Shown one piece after another: positions 28,505 to 38,777 of a DNA stretch of 64,000 bases (positions within the stretch are counted from its first letter, which is position 1; every line of letters begins with the position of its first letter). A program made the position numbers and the translations under genes. Below the pieces are notes generated by a model, which did no database searches, was not told the DNA's origin, and saw only the letters and a list, made by a program, of their open reading frames with translations. Location: assembly GCF_030913655.1 (NCBI RefSeq), contig NZ_CP133189.1:2542001-2606000 (forward strand), read 5' to 3'. This stretch comes from Clostridium sp. MB40-C1. Lineage in GTDB: Bacteria; Bacillota; Clostridia; Clostridiales; Clostridiaceae.

Positions 28505-28656
28505 TTTTATCCGAAAAATAAAATACATTAATTTTACTCTCTACTAGCGAGTGAAATTAATGCATGTACAAAAAAACATAATGCAATATTCACTCGTAGT
28601 CGGAATTTTACGGCTTCCGGTAGAAACTCCTTGCCATATTCAAGGGATATACAAGT
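28505..28656 (-). promoter_or_regulatory. Purine (guanine) riboswitch of guaB
   Basis: Aptamer at 28656-28592. P1 is formed by ACTTGTA and TACGAGT, and the junction contains the conserved ATATGG, GTTTCTACC and CCGTAAA segments. The nucleotide that pairs with the ligand is C (in CGACTACG), predicting guanine rather than adenine. Downstream, a terminator hairpin (28562-28526, CATTAATTTCACTCG arm) is followed by TATTTTATTTTT. The P1 3' strand can pair with the terminator's 5' arm (CGAGTGAA with TTTCACTCG), so guanine binding should favour termination: an OFF switch. Confidence 0.95.
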
Positions 28657-28789
28657 TCATAATAACAATTTTTATTAAATTTTTTGTTTCATTTAATTTT
28701 TTATTAAGTTTTATTTTATTTCAAATTTTGAATTTTGTCAATTACAATTCTGCTTTTTTTGATAACAAACTTGCAAAACACAAACTTTT

Positions 28790-28825
28790 TTGTAGTATAA
28801 TGTTTATACATTAATTATACTACAA
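28790..28825. promoter_or_regulatory. Perfect inverted repeat, possible operator
   Basis: TTGTAGTATAAT and ATTATACTACAA with a 12-bp spacer, in the space between divergent guaB and the TtcA-like gene. Each arm includes a TATAAT-like box, so it may be a divergent promoter or an operator. No regulator identified. The rest of the 28345-28982 gap beyond the riboswitch is T-rich DNA. Confidence 0.4.
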
Positions 28826-28982
28826 TTCAAAGAATTTTTTTATGAATGATTTATAATTTTAAAACACTCTTCATTTATAATAGATTTAATAGTTAGCTAA
28901 GTTTTAGAAGATATTTTTTACATTCTTTTAAAACAGCGCCTGCTAATCCTACATATATATTGTATATTATAAGGAGGAAAAT

Positions 28983-29720
28983 ATGATAAAGTTTAAAAAG
29001 GAATATAATACTTTATTTCTGAAATACATTAGACGTTCTATTGATGACTATAATATGATAAATTCCGGTGATACAGTCGCTGTTGGTTTATCTGGAGGTA
29101 AAGATAGCATATTTCTACTCTTTGCTCTTAAACTGATACAGATGACTGCAATAAAAGATTTTAAAATAGTAGGTATACATATAGATTTAGGCTTTAATAT
29201 GGATATTCAACCATTGAAAGATTTCTGTCAAAAAAATTCTATACCCCTTATAATTGAAAAAACAAATATAGCTGAAGTAGTATTTGATGAACGGAAAGAA
29301 AAAAAACCTTGTTCTCTTTGCTCTAAACTTAGAAAAGGTGCTTTAGTAAGAGTAGCTTCTGCTAATAATATAAACAAAATAGCACTTGGTCATAATAGTG
29401 ATGACGTTATTGAAACACTTCTTATGAATGTTTTAATGGTTGGCAAACTAGGAACCTTTCATCCTAATATACATCATAAAGATAAGAATATAAATATAAT
29501 AAGACCTTTAATATATATTAGAGAAAACTTAATAGAAAATCTTACAACTAAATTTGAACTTCCTATAATAAAAAGTGGTTGTCCTGTTGATAAAAAAACT
29601 ACAAGAGAAGATATGAAAAACTTACTATATTTATTAGAAAAAACCTATCCAGACTCTGCTAGAAATATAATAACGTCTTTATCTAACGTTGATTTTAAAA
29701 ATCTTTGGAATCAAAGATAA
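28983..29720 (+). CDS. TtcA-like tRNA thiolation ATPase
   Basis: 245-residue PP-loop ATPase of the TtcA/TtuA family, which thiolates a tRNA base with an iron-sulfur cluster. The ATP loop is AVGLSGGKDSIFL. The cysteine pair in KPCSLCSKLRKG and a third Cys in KSGCPVD match the cluster ligands. Also typical is LGHNSDDVIETLLMN. TtcA makes 2-thiocytidine at tRNA position 32, but the exact target cannot be fixed. RBS AAGGAGG precedes the ATG. Monocistronic. Confidence 0.85.
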   Translation: MIKFKKEYNTLFLKYIRRSIDDYNMINSGDTVAVGLSGGKDSIFLLFALKLIQMTAIKDFKIVGIHIDLGFNMDIQPLKDFCQKNSIPLIIEKTNIAEVVFDERKEKKPCSLCSKLRKGALVRVASANNINKIALGHNSDDVIETLLMNVLMVGKLGTFHPNIHHKDKNINIIRPLIYIRENLIENLTTKFELPIIKSGCPVDKKTTREDMKNLLYLLEKTYPDSARNIITSLSNVDFKNLWNQR

Positions 29721-29756
29721 TATATAAAAAAATTGAATTATCCCCTAATATTTATA

Positions 29757-29838
29757 TATTTGAGAAAATTGCATAATTAAAAAATTCAAATACGTAATGC
29801 AAGTTATATATTTATAGAATTATACAATTTCCTCATTT
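29757..29838. repeat. Small repeat S, inverted pair
   Basis: GAGAAAATTGCATAATT and its approximate inverse AATTATACAATTTCCTC lie about 45 bp apart, so the unit is a hairpin-like palindrome of family S. It fills the space before the terminator. Confidence 0.45.
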
Positions 29839-29845
29839 CAATATT

Positions 29846-29875
29846 AAAAAGCCTCCACATCAGTGAAGGCTTTTA
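29846..29875. terminator. Bidirectional terminator, ttcA-like / groEL
   Basis: Arms AAAAGCCT and AGGCTTTT with inner CCAC / GTG. On the minus strand it is followed by TTTTTAAT, making it a good groESL terminator. Confidence 0.75.
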
Positions 29876-29946
29876 GCAATCTCTTATTACTCATCATATC
29901 AATGAATGATTAGTAATCTAAATTTTTCTTAGATTTTAACTGTATT

Positions 29947-31578
<1,632 letters not shown>

Positions 31579-31693
31579 TTAAACACCCTCCTATTTTCTA
31601 TTAAATTCTATATTCTCTATTGTCATCAAAATTTCCACTTATCTTTTTAGTAATTAGCAACTAGTGATTAGTGCTTGTTTTTCTAGCACCTAG

Positions 31694-31993
<300 letters not shown>

Positions 31994-32036
31994 TTATTTT
32001 ATAAATTTATATTAGTAAAATTATTTTTATTAACTG

Positions 32037-32063
32037 TTAGCACTCATCAACATCGAGTGCTAA
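32037..32063. promoter_or_regulatory. CIRCE operator (HrcA site) of groESL
   Basis: Exact consensus TTAGCACTC-N9-GAGTGCTAA. It lies between the groES start and a TATTAT/TATAAT -10 region around 32070-32080, so HrcA binding would block transcription. The rest of 31979-32646 has an S repeat and no gene. Confidence 0.97.
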
Positions 32064-32495
32064 TACAATTATTATAATAATTTATAGAATATTTAATATC
32101 AAATTCCACTTTTTAACTTAGAACATTGTTTTAGGCAATTACAATCGATTATCACCAAATATTGAATTAATTCATCTTATTTCTTTTATTTTCTTATTAA
32201 TCAGCACATATTTAATTTTAAATTAACTTTTCAACAATAAATTACTTAATAAATCCTTTTATAACTTGACGATTTTTCATGTTTTACCTTATGTACTCAT
32301 TTGTTTTTGGTTATTAATTATTCAAATTTATAAAAAACTTAAATTCACCTCTTAATATTATCCACTATTAGCTTTAATTACAAAACTATTATTCCTTATT
32401 AATAATAAACTATTAATAAAAATTTCTATATTACGATTATTATTTTAAAAGTTGTCCATAATTATAATTACTTATATTTTAGAAACTTACATAAT

Positions 32496-32603
32496 TGAGG
32501 AAATTGCATAATTGAAAAATATATAACTCCATGCAAGTTTCATTGTTGACTTCTCGGAAATTTTTTTCTTATTAGGGTTAGAATAGACTTTAGATATTGT
32601 AAA
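32496..32603. repeat. Small repeat S, copy 2
   Basis: TTGAGGAAATTGCATAATTG, then TATAACTCCATGCAAGTTTC and TTAGGGTTAGAATAGACTT. About 70 percent like 16526-16632 by eye. Function unknown. Confidence 0.5.
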
Positions 32604-32655
32604 ATAGAAACTTCACTTATGTAATTTCATAAAATAAAATAACGAGGTGGTATTT

Positions 32656-33306
32656 TTGAAAAAAATATCAATAAAAAATATTTCTGTTATACAAATAATA
32701 CTTACTCTATTTACTGTACTACTAATTGTGACCATAAATATAAAAGTGGTATTAAATTTTAAGCCACTTTACTATAGAGATATTAAAGCTCTTAATATTG
32801 AAAAAGCTTCGAAGTTGAATATTGAAGAGATAAAATTAAACTATAATTATGTAATATACTATGTTCAAAAACACAAAATAGAAGAATTTAATTTACCTAC
32901 ATTAAATTCTTCTATTAATGGGAAACTTCATTTTCAGGATGTGAAAAATATATTTAACAAAATAGATTACTTATTATTTGCATCCATCATTATAATATTT
33001 AGTTATTTATATTTTATAAAAAATAAAAATTATAAATTTTTAAAGTGGAGTTATAACACCTTACTTTTTGTCCATTTATTACTTATATTATTATTTTTAT
33101 TTGATTTCAATAAAAGCTTTAATACATTTCATCAACTTTTCTTTAGAAATGATTATTGGATTCTCGATCCTAATATAGACCCTGTGATCAATATTATGCC
33201 TGAAACCTTTTTCCTTCACTGCATCATTTTCATGATAACTTTAAATATAATCTCAGCTATTATTCTATATATAATTTATATGTTACATACATTTCATAAA
33301 AATTGA
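32656..33306 (+). CDS. DUF1461 integral membrane protein
   Basis: About 216 residues with four membrane segments and an extracellular loop between the first and second. The diagnostic patch FHQLFFRNDYWILDPNIDP plus NIMPETFF near residues 160-190 matches the DUF1461 / TIGR01906 family. Function unknown. The start is a TTG at 32656 with GAGGTGG about 6-8 bp upstream; a GTG at 32647 overlaps the RBS. Monocistronic. Confidence 0.8.
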   Translation: MKKISIKNISVIQIILTLFTVLLIVTINIKVVLNFKPLYYRDIKALNIEKASKLNIEEIKLNYNYVIYYVQKHKIEEFNLPTLNSSINGKLHFQDVKNIFNKIDYLLFASIIIIFSYLYFIKNKNYKFLKWSYNTLLFVHLLLILLFLFDFNKSFNTFHQLFFRNDYWILDPNIDPVINIMPETFFLHCIIFMITLNIISAIILYIIYMLHTFHKN

Positions 33307-33340
33307 TAAGGTTATACAATTTCCTTAATAGTAAAATGAT

Positions 33341-33598
33341 TAACTCAACTTTCGCAGAACACAAATAGTCTGAAACAGATATGAAATATGTATAAACCAT
33401 TTAAAATATAATTAGTAATTCTTGTTCTAAAAATGTATTATTACGTTAAGAAAAAATCATGTTTGAGTATTAACGAGTTTGATTTTTTTAGTAATGATAC
33501 ATTTTTAGGACTTAGAATTACTTTGCGAAGTGAAGTGGTTTATAGCAATATATATTTTATATCTGCATTTACTTCTTTACTGCGAAAGTTGAGTGATT
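33341..33598. repeat. Palindromic repeat PR1, copy C
   Basis: TAACTCAACTTTCGCAGAAC at the left and TACTGCGAAAGTTGAGTGA at the right. The same family as copies A and B; it lies between the DUF1461 gene end and the VTT gene end, close to the latter's stop codon (33610). Confidence 0.8.
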
Positions 33599-33609
33599 AA
33601 TTTATTTGA

Positions 33610-34314
33610 TTATTCTTTTTTACGATGAGCCATTAATCTCTTTATTATAGCATCACCTTTTAACATTCCTAAAATGAAGAGTGCACTCATTGTAACAGCT
33701 ATGAATATAAGTAGTGGCATATTGCCAGTAAATATTTTAGCTCCAAAATAAGCTGAAATAAATATCCCAGGAATTCTACCTATAGAAGAATATATAGCAA
33801 AATCCTTTAACGATATATCTGATACTCCACAGATGTATCCGAATATATCCTTTGGCAAACCAGGTAATAGATACAATAAAAATATTATAATTTTTTTGCT
33901 ACCTGCTTCTAATATTTTGTCAATAAAATTAAACTTATTTTCAGAAACAATCTTTCTAACAAAAGGCTTACCAAATTTATTAGCTATCAAATAAACCAAA
34001 ATACTTCCAGTTGTAATTCCTGCAAAAGAAATTATACTTCCCAAAACTGTTCCAAAAACATATCCACCTGCTATTTGAACAATCTCCCCAGGAATAAAAA
34101 ACGCAACAACTTGTATTACTTGAAGAGCAAAAAACACAAGTACGCCGTATTTTCCATAGGACATTATATAATTTTTAAGTTTTTCAGGATCTTTTGATAT
34201 AGAAAAATATTTATAATAATACTCATATCCGGAAATTATAAAAAATATTAGAATAAGTATTAATATTATATACCCTTTATATTTTAGTATTTTATCTTTA
34301 ATAGTTTTTAACAT
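33610..34314 (-). CDS. VTT-domain (TVP38/TMEM64) membrane protein
   Basis: 234 residues with about six membrane segments. The VTT (DedA-like) domain has FFIPGEIVQIAGGYVFG, GSIISFAGITTGSILVY and the LPGLPKDIFGYICGVSDIS re-entrant region. Family members act on membrane lipid or undecaprenyl-phosphate movement, but the role here is unknown. RBS AAGGAG precedes the ATG. Alone in its transcription unit. Confidence 0.88.
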   Translation of the reverse strand: MLKTIKDKILKYKGYIILILILIFFIISGYEYYYKYFSISKDPEKLKNYIMSYGKYGVLVFFALQVIQVVAFFIPGEIVQIAGGYVFGTVLGSIISFAGITTGSILVYLIANKFGKPFVRKIVSENKFNFIDKILEAGSKKIIIFLLYLLPGLPKDIFGYICGVSDISLKDFAIYSSIGRIPGIFISAYFGAKIFTGNMPLLIFIAVTMSALFILGMLKGDAIIKRLMAHRKKE

Positions 34315-34507
34315 GATATCTCCTTACTATCTTTAATATAATTGTTTTATTTTAAATAAATGAACACCGAAACTAACATAGGATATGCTGTTTTGCAATT
34401 ATATAATTTCTTTACTCTATAAATAGTTTTAAATATTTATTTGTTTTTATTACATTTATATTTATTTTATTATTAGCTTAATGAACAATTCATAATCAAA
34501 TATAAAA

Positions 34508-34552
34508 ATAAAAGGCACCTACATATTATTATACATGAAAGTGCCTTTTAAC
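34508..34552. terminator. Terminator beyond the hydrogenase
   Basis: Arms AAAAGGCAC and GTGCCTTTT with a loop of about 22 nt, followed by U-rich DNA on either strand. It ends the hydrogenase transcript. The remainder of 34315-34638 has nothing else. Confidence 0.7.
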
Positions 34553-34638
34553 TTCTTTTTTTATTATTAATTTTTTCTTAAAATTACATTATTTATAACT
34601 CTATTTAAAATTAATTTGAAAATTTAACCAAATTAATC

Positions 34639-36123
34639 TTATTTATTTAAATCAATATCTTTAAACTCTTCTAAATTATTGTTTTCTACTATATTTTGAG
34701 CTTTAGCTTCTTTACTAAACTTGCTTAAAGGCATTTTTGTCTTCATTTGAGAACAAATCGTACCTGCTCCCCCTATACATCCGCCTTCGCACATCATACC
34801 TTCTATAAAGTTTCCAGGTAATTTACCATTTTTAGCAAGAAGCATATATCTTTTTAAATTTTCATGTCCACTTATTTTAACAGGCTTAAATTCAACATCT
34901 ATTTGTTTATCTTTTATAATGTTTTCAATTGCAGCTGAAAGTCCGCCACCTTGTGCAAAACCTCTTCCATAAGAAGAAGCGTCTTCTATTTCAATATTAT
35001 CACATTCTTCTAGATGAATATTGTATGCTGATATTATTGCTGCTAATTCTTCAAAAGTTAAAACATAATCAGCTATCCCTTTAACTTCTTCTCTCCTAAC
35101 TTCCATTTTCTTAGCAGTACAAGGTCCAATAAACACAACTACAGCATCTTTATCATTTTTCTTTATCATCTTAGCTGTTGCTATCATTGGCGATACTGTA
35201 CCAGATATATTTTCTACCTGGTCTTTAAATTTATTTTCTATATAAGCTACGAAACCAGGACAACATGAATTAGTCATATACTTATGTCCATCTTCCATTC
35301 TTTCAACAAACTCCATAGCTTCATGTACAGTAACAGCATCAGCACCACAAGCAGCTTCTACAACATTTTCGAATCCTATTTTATTAAGAGCATCTTTAAT
35401 TTGACCAACCGCTATTTTAGGTCCAAATTGCCCTGTTATTGATGGTGCAACTACAGCATATACATTCTTATCTGACTGCAAATTTTTAATTACAGGAACT
35501 ATATAACTTTTGTCTGATATAGCTCCAAAAGGACATGCTTCCATACAAGCTCCACAGTTTACACATTCTTCTTCTTTTATCATAGCTCTTCTATATTCAT
35601 CTATATCCAATGCCCCAGTAGGACAAACTTTCTTACAAGGTCTCATAACTTCTGATACAGCATTGTAAGGACATGCTTTTTTACATAATCCACATTCTTT
35701 ACATAAATCCTGATTTATATACGCCTTACCATTAATTCTTGTTATCGCCTTAGCAGGACATACTTCCATACATTTATGTTGGATGCACCCCCTACATACT
35801 TCTGTAATAGTATATTTATTTATAGGACAAGTATCACAAGCTGCTTGTATTACATATAGTATTTGGTCACTATCATCTTTTGCTGGTATATACCCACCGT
35901 TATCTCCATTACTTACATAGCCAGCTGCAAGCTTTGCTCTCTCTTTTAATATAGCCCTTTCATGATAAACACAACATCTATAAGTAGGCTTTGTTCCTGG
36001 AATAATCTTATGAGGTATAGCATTTAAATTTTCATCACTTAGCTTGTCTTCTATTGCCAGTTTAGCTACTTCTGTTAAAACTTCATACTTTAACTTTTTT
36101 AATTCTGTTTCAAATACATTCAT
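34639..36123 (-). CDS. [FeFe] hydrogenase, monomeric, group B-like
   Basis: 494 residues. The N-terminal ~230 residues carry several Cys clusters of the 4Fe-4S type: CDTCPINK, CRGCIQHKCMEVCP, CKECGLCKKACP with a following CKKVCP, and CVNCGACMEACP. The H-cluster motifs are present in variant form: NSCCPGF (L1), GPCTAKKME (L2), and EGMMCEGGCIGG (L3). These variants, and the absence of the NADH-dehydrogenase-like N-terminus, fit the clostridial group B enzymes rather than CpI. It would exchange electrons between ferredoxin and protons. No maturation gene (hydE, hydF, hydG) is adjacent. RBS TGGAGG precedes the ATG. Confidence 0.9.
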   Translation of the reverse strand: MNVFETELKKLKYEVLTEVAKLAIEDKLSDENLNAIPHKIIPGTKPTYRCCVYHERAILKERAKLAAGYVSNGDNGGYIPAKDDSDQILYVIQAACDTCPINKYTITEVCRGCIQHKCMEVCPAKAITRINGKAYINQDLCKECGLCKKACPYNAVSEVMRPCKKVCPTGALDIDEYRRAMIKEEECVNCGACMEACPFGAISDKSYIVPVIKNLQSDKNVYAVVAPSITGQFGPKIAVGQIKDALNKIGFENVVEAACGADAVTVHEAMEFVERMEDGHKYMTNSCCPGFVAYIENKFKDQVENISGTVSPMIATAKMIKKNDKDAVVVFIGPCTAKKMEVRREEVKGIADYVLTFEELAAIISAYNIHLEECDNIEIEDASSYGRGFAQGGGLSAAIENIIKDKQIDVEFKPVKISGHENLKRYMLLAKNGKLPGNFIEGMMCEGGCIGGAGTICSQMKTKMPLSKFSKEAKAQNIVENNNLEEFKDIDLNK

Positions 36124-36334
36124 TATTTTACCTCCATCTAAAGTGGTTACTCTGCAATTAACTGTTATATGATTAACTTCAAGTTATTGTTTATAAATCA
36201 CTACTTTTTTTCAAATTTCTTTAATATAATTATAACAGATTTTTATAGATAATGTAACAGTAAATTACTATAACAGATGGTAAAATAAGATTGTAACAGT
36301 TTAAATTTTGTTACTATTTTAAAAATTCTAAATA

Positions 36335-37213
36335 TTATACCCTTATATTATTTTCCCTCGCATAATAAAATAAATATTGTTGAGCAAAACCCGATAATTC
36401 ACCAAATTGATTTCGTCCAAAGTCTCTTATTTTTTTCAAAGATACATCCGGAGCTAAATAAAAGTGTTGCATAGCTCTTTTAACCCAAACATCAACTGGG
36501 AAAGCAGAGTATTTATTCATTGAAAATAACATTATACAATCTGCTACTTTTGGTCCCACTCCACTAAATTTTTGTAATTCTTCATGGCATTTATTATCAT
36601 CTAAACTTTTAATATAGCTAATAACCATCTCTTTTCTTAAGATTGCATCCACTGTGTTTTTTATATATTTACCTCTAAATCCTGTACCACACGCCTCAAG
36701 TTCTTCTATAGTACAGTCCTTAATTTGTTCTATATTAGGGAATGTATAGTATGTATTGCCTTCATATTCTAAAGGTTTTCCCCACTTCTTTGAAATATTA
36801 CTTATAACTTTTTTGATCATAGGAATCCTATTATTAGCAGATATTATAAAAGAAATTAATATTTCAAAAGGTTCTTGTTGTAAAAGTCTTATACCCCATC
36901 CATATTCTACTGCTTTCTTTAGAAGCTCATCTTTACTTAAAATTTGTTTTATAGAATCATAATCTCTATACAAATCAAAATAATTAGACCATATATTCTC
37001 AAATTCATCCTCTGTTGTATTATATAAAATAATATCATTATCTATCTTTTGGACTTCTATGACTTTACCAAAAGCAACTCCTATATAATTACCATTTTCT
37101 TGTTCTCTCCATCTAAAACATTGTCCACAATCAAATATATGATTCAAATCAAAATTTTTTACATCCTTTATTATCACACCATTTTGAATTTTTTCTATAT
37201 AATTAAATTCCAT
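36335..37213 (-). CDS. ogg: 8-oxoguanine DNA glycosylase
   Basis: 292-residue base-excision repair enzyme that removes 8-oxoguanine and nicks the strand. The N-terminal OGG domain (with the FDCGQCFRW patch) precedes the HhH-GPD domain (LQKFSGVGPKVADCIML), which carries the lyase Lys and is followed by FPVDVWVKRAM with the catalytic Asp. It belongs to the archaeal/bacterial Ogg type. RBS AGAGGTGGAG precedes the ATG. Useful in an anaerobe exposed to oxygen; no operon partner. Confidence 0.92.
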   Translation of the reverse strand: MEFNYIEKIQNGVIIKDVKNFDLNHIFDCGQCFRWREQENGNYIGVAFGKVIEVQKIDNDIILYNTTEDEFENIWSNYFDLYRDYDSIKQILSKDELLKKAVEYGWGIRLLQQEPFEILISFIISANNRIPMIKKVISNISKKWGKPLEYEGNTYYTFPNIEQIKDCTIEELEACGTGFRGKYIKNTVDAILRKEMVISYIKSLDDNKCHEELQKFSGVGPKVADCIMLFSMNKYSAFPVDVWVKRAMQHFYLAPDVSLKKIRDFGRNQFGELSGFAQQYLFYYARENNIRV

Positions 37214-37249
37214 ATCTCCACCTCTAAATTTTTATAATATTAAGTGAGA

Positions 37250-37641
37250 AAATTTTATAACTTAAAAACTATATGGTTATATGCAATCCTCTCAGATATT
37301 AATAACTTTTAGCTATTAACAATAATTATTATACTATATATTTAACTTATAATAAAATAATATTACTATATTTATTGTTAACTCTAGTTTTATTATTTGC
37401 CTTTAGTATTATAATATATATATATTTATTTATTATTTTTGGGTTTTATTCTATGCTTATAAATAGGAAAATATTATAAATAATAATTCATACATACAAG
37501 TACTTTAAATTACTTTAAAGTACTTCAAAACATTTTAAGTAGTACTTACTTAATTTAAGTATCTAAAATAATTATATAAAATTAATATAAATAGCTATCT
37601 TAGTGGTCTACACACGAGATATTAAAAGGAGAAGAAAATAA
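37250..37641. other. AT-rich gap with S remnant and TTTAAAGTA repeats
   Basis: Contains GAGAAAATTTTATAACTT (degenerate S repeat) and, near 37497-37565, a cluster of AAGTACTT/AAGTAC words in both orientations upstream of the NUDIX gene. No gene is supported. Confidence 0.4.
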
Positions 37642-38151
37642 ATGAAAGATACGTTAGTTTATAATGGTTGGTTAAAATTATATCATAGAGAAATAGACGG
37701 GAAACTCTATGATATAGTAAAGAATTATGATGCTGTTTCAGCAGCTATTATCAATGAATTTAACGAAATATTACTAGTAAAACAATTTAGACCCTCTATT
37801 ATGGAATATACCCTAGAGATTCCAGCAGGATGTTTAGATATCTCCGGAGAAAGTATAGAAAATTGCCTAATAAGAGAAATAAAAGAAGAAACCACTTTAG
37901 ACATTTCTATGGATTCTTTAGAAAAAATTGTTTCATACAAACCTATGATGGGATTTAGTGGTAGTATTATGCATCTTTTTAAGGCTTCCGCAAAAAAATC
38001 TTCTCTTAAAAAGAATATAGTAGATGATACTGATGTAACCGAAGTAATGTGGATACCTTTTAATGAATTTGAGGAAAAAATAAAAGAAGGCGTAATATCT
38101 GATAGCAAAACAATAATGTCATATTACTATTTGCTAAGTGTTAAGTGTTAA
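37642..38151 (+). CDS. NUDIX hydrolase, ADP-ribose pyrophosphatase-like
   Basis: 169 residues. The Nudix box is at about residues 60-85 (GESIENCLIREIKEET, with the REIKEE metal motif). The sequence around it (EYTLEIPAGCLDI) is like the ADP-ribose / nucleoside-diphosphate-sugar branch, so it probably hydrolyses a nucleoside diphosphate linked to another group. RBS AAAGGAG precedes the ATG. The last residues and the stop codon lie in a heptamer repeat. Confidence 0.85.
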   Translation: MKDTLVYNGWLKLYHREIDGKLYDIVKNYDAVSAAIINEFNEILLVKQFRPSIMEYTLEIPAGCLDISGESIENCLIREIKEETTLDISMDSLEKIVSYKPMMGFSGSIMHLFKASAKKSSLKKNIVDDTDVTEVMWIPFNEFEEKIKEGVISDSKTIMSYYYLLSVKC

Positions 38152-38175
38152 GTGTTAAGTGTTAAGTGTTAAGTG
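38135..38175 (+). repeat. Heptanucleotide tandem repeat
   Basis: Six consecutive TAAGTGT units (the last one incomplete) overlap the end of the NUDIX gene; the stop TAA is inside the second and third units. Because 7 is not a multiple of 3, a change in copy number leaves the first TAA in place. Confidence 0.85.
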
Positions 38176-38227
38176 GATTTTAACCTTTAAAAAAGATTTT
38201 GTAAAACACTCATTTTTTATTTATAAA

Positions 38228-38272
38228 AAATACGATGTTATTTCAAAATAAAACTCTGAAATAGCATCGTAC
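38228..38272 (-). terminator. Hairpin terminator on the minus strand
   Basis: Arms ACGATGCTATTTCA and TGAAATAACATCGT on the minus strand followed by ATTTTTTATA. The plus strand has no U run. It stands just beyond the Rpn-like remnant at 38301. Confidence 0.65.
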
Positions 38273-38300
38273 ACTACAAATTAGATATCCCTCAATATTT

Positions 38301-38470
38301 TTAATGTTTTCCACTTTCTAATTCTCTTTTTATCTTTATGACATTCTCTTCTGAAAGTCCTGAAGTTTCAATAACAAACTTTTCTTCCATACCAGCTTTT
38401 AATAATTTTTTTGCAACTTCTATTGCTTTTTTTATTTCTCCTTCTTTTAGTCTTCCTCTTCTCCCCAGTA
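38301..38470 (-). pseudogene. C-terminal remnant resembling a PD-(D/E)XK (Rpn-type) nuclease
   Basis: Minus-strand codons read GRRGRLKEGEIKKAIEVAKK, then LLKAGMEEKFVIETSGLSEE and NVIKIKRELESGKH with a stop at 38303-38301. The pattern (EVAKKLLKAGM ... TGLS..I) is that of C-terminal tails of Rpn / PD-(D/E)XK transposase-associated proteins. No start or nuclease domain remains. The upstream end merges into palindromic element PR3. Confidence 0.6.
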
Positions 38471-38774
38471 TACATATTAGACTATATTACTTATAAAGAA
38501 GCTAAGGCATAGGAATAAGGTTTTCTTATATATATAGTTAGCCAATTAAACTTTGAAGTAGCAACTAGAAATACTTAAGGTGGAGGTTTCTAAAAATGCG
38601 TAATTGTCGGAACGGACTCCGACAGCCGAGCTGGGGAATGGACTCCCCATAGCGAGGGTAGCATTTTTAGAAGAATACACCTTTAGTTTTCTTTGCCTTC
38701 TGAAGGTTTAATGGATAACTACATATATTTAGAAAAACCTATTTCTATGCCGTTACTCATTCCGTCACAACATT
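38446..38774. repeat. Large palindromic element PR3, copy 1, with twin hairpins
   Basis: About 330 bp; the outer arms are imperfect inverse complements (GCTAAGGCATAGGAAT side with TATGCCGTTACTC side). The centre (38589-38671) folds as an outer stem TCTAAAAATGC/GCATTTTTAGA enclosing hairpin A (TGTCGGA, loop ACGGAC, TCCGACA) and hairpin B (TGGGGA, loop ATGGAC, TCCCCA). A second copy is at 58807-59136. The element ends 3 bp from the stop of the NfnB-like gene. Confidence 0.8.
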
Positions 38775-38777
38775 TTT

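Noticed and set aside
28551-28814. 87-codon plus-strand frame
   Set aside because: It is antisense to the guanine riboswitch and has no RBS.
38135-38175. CRISPR-like repeat
   Set aside because: Units are 7 bp with no spacers; it is a simple tandem repeat. No CRISPR array was found elsewhere.
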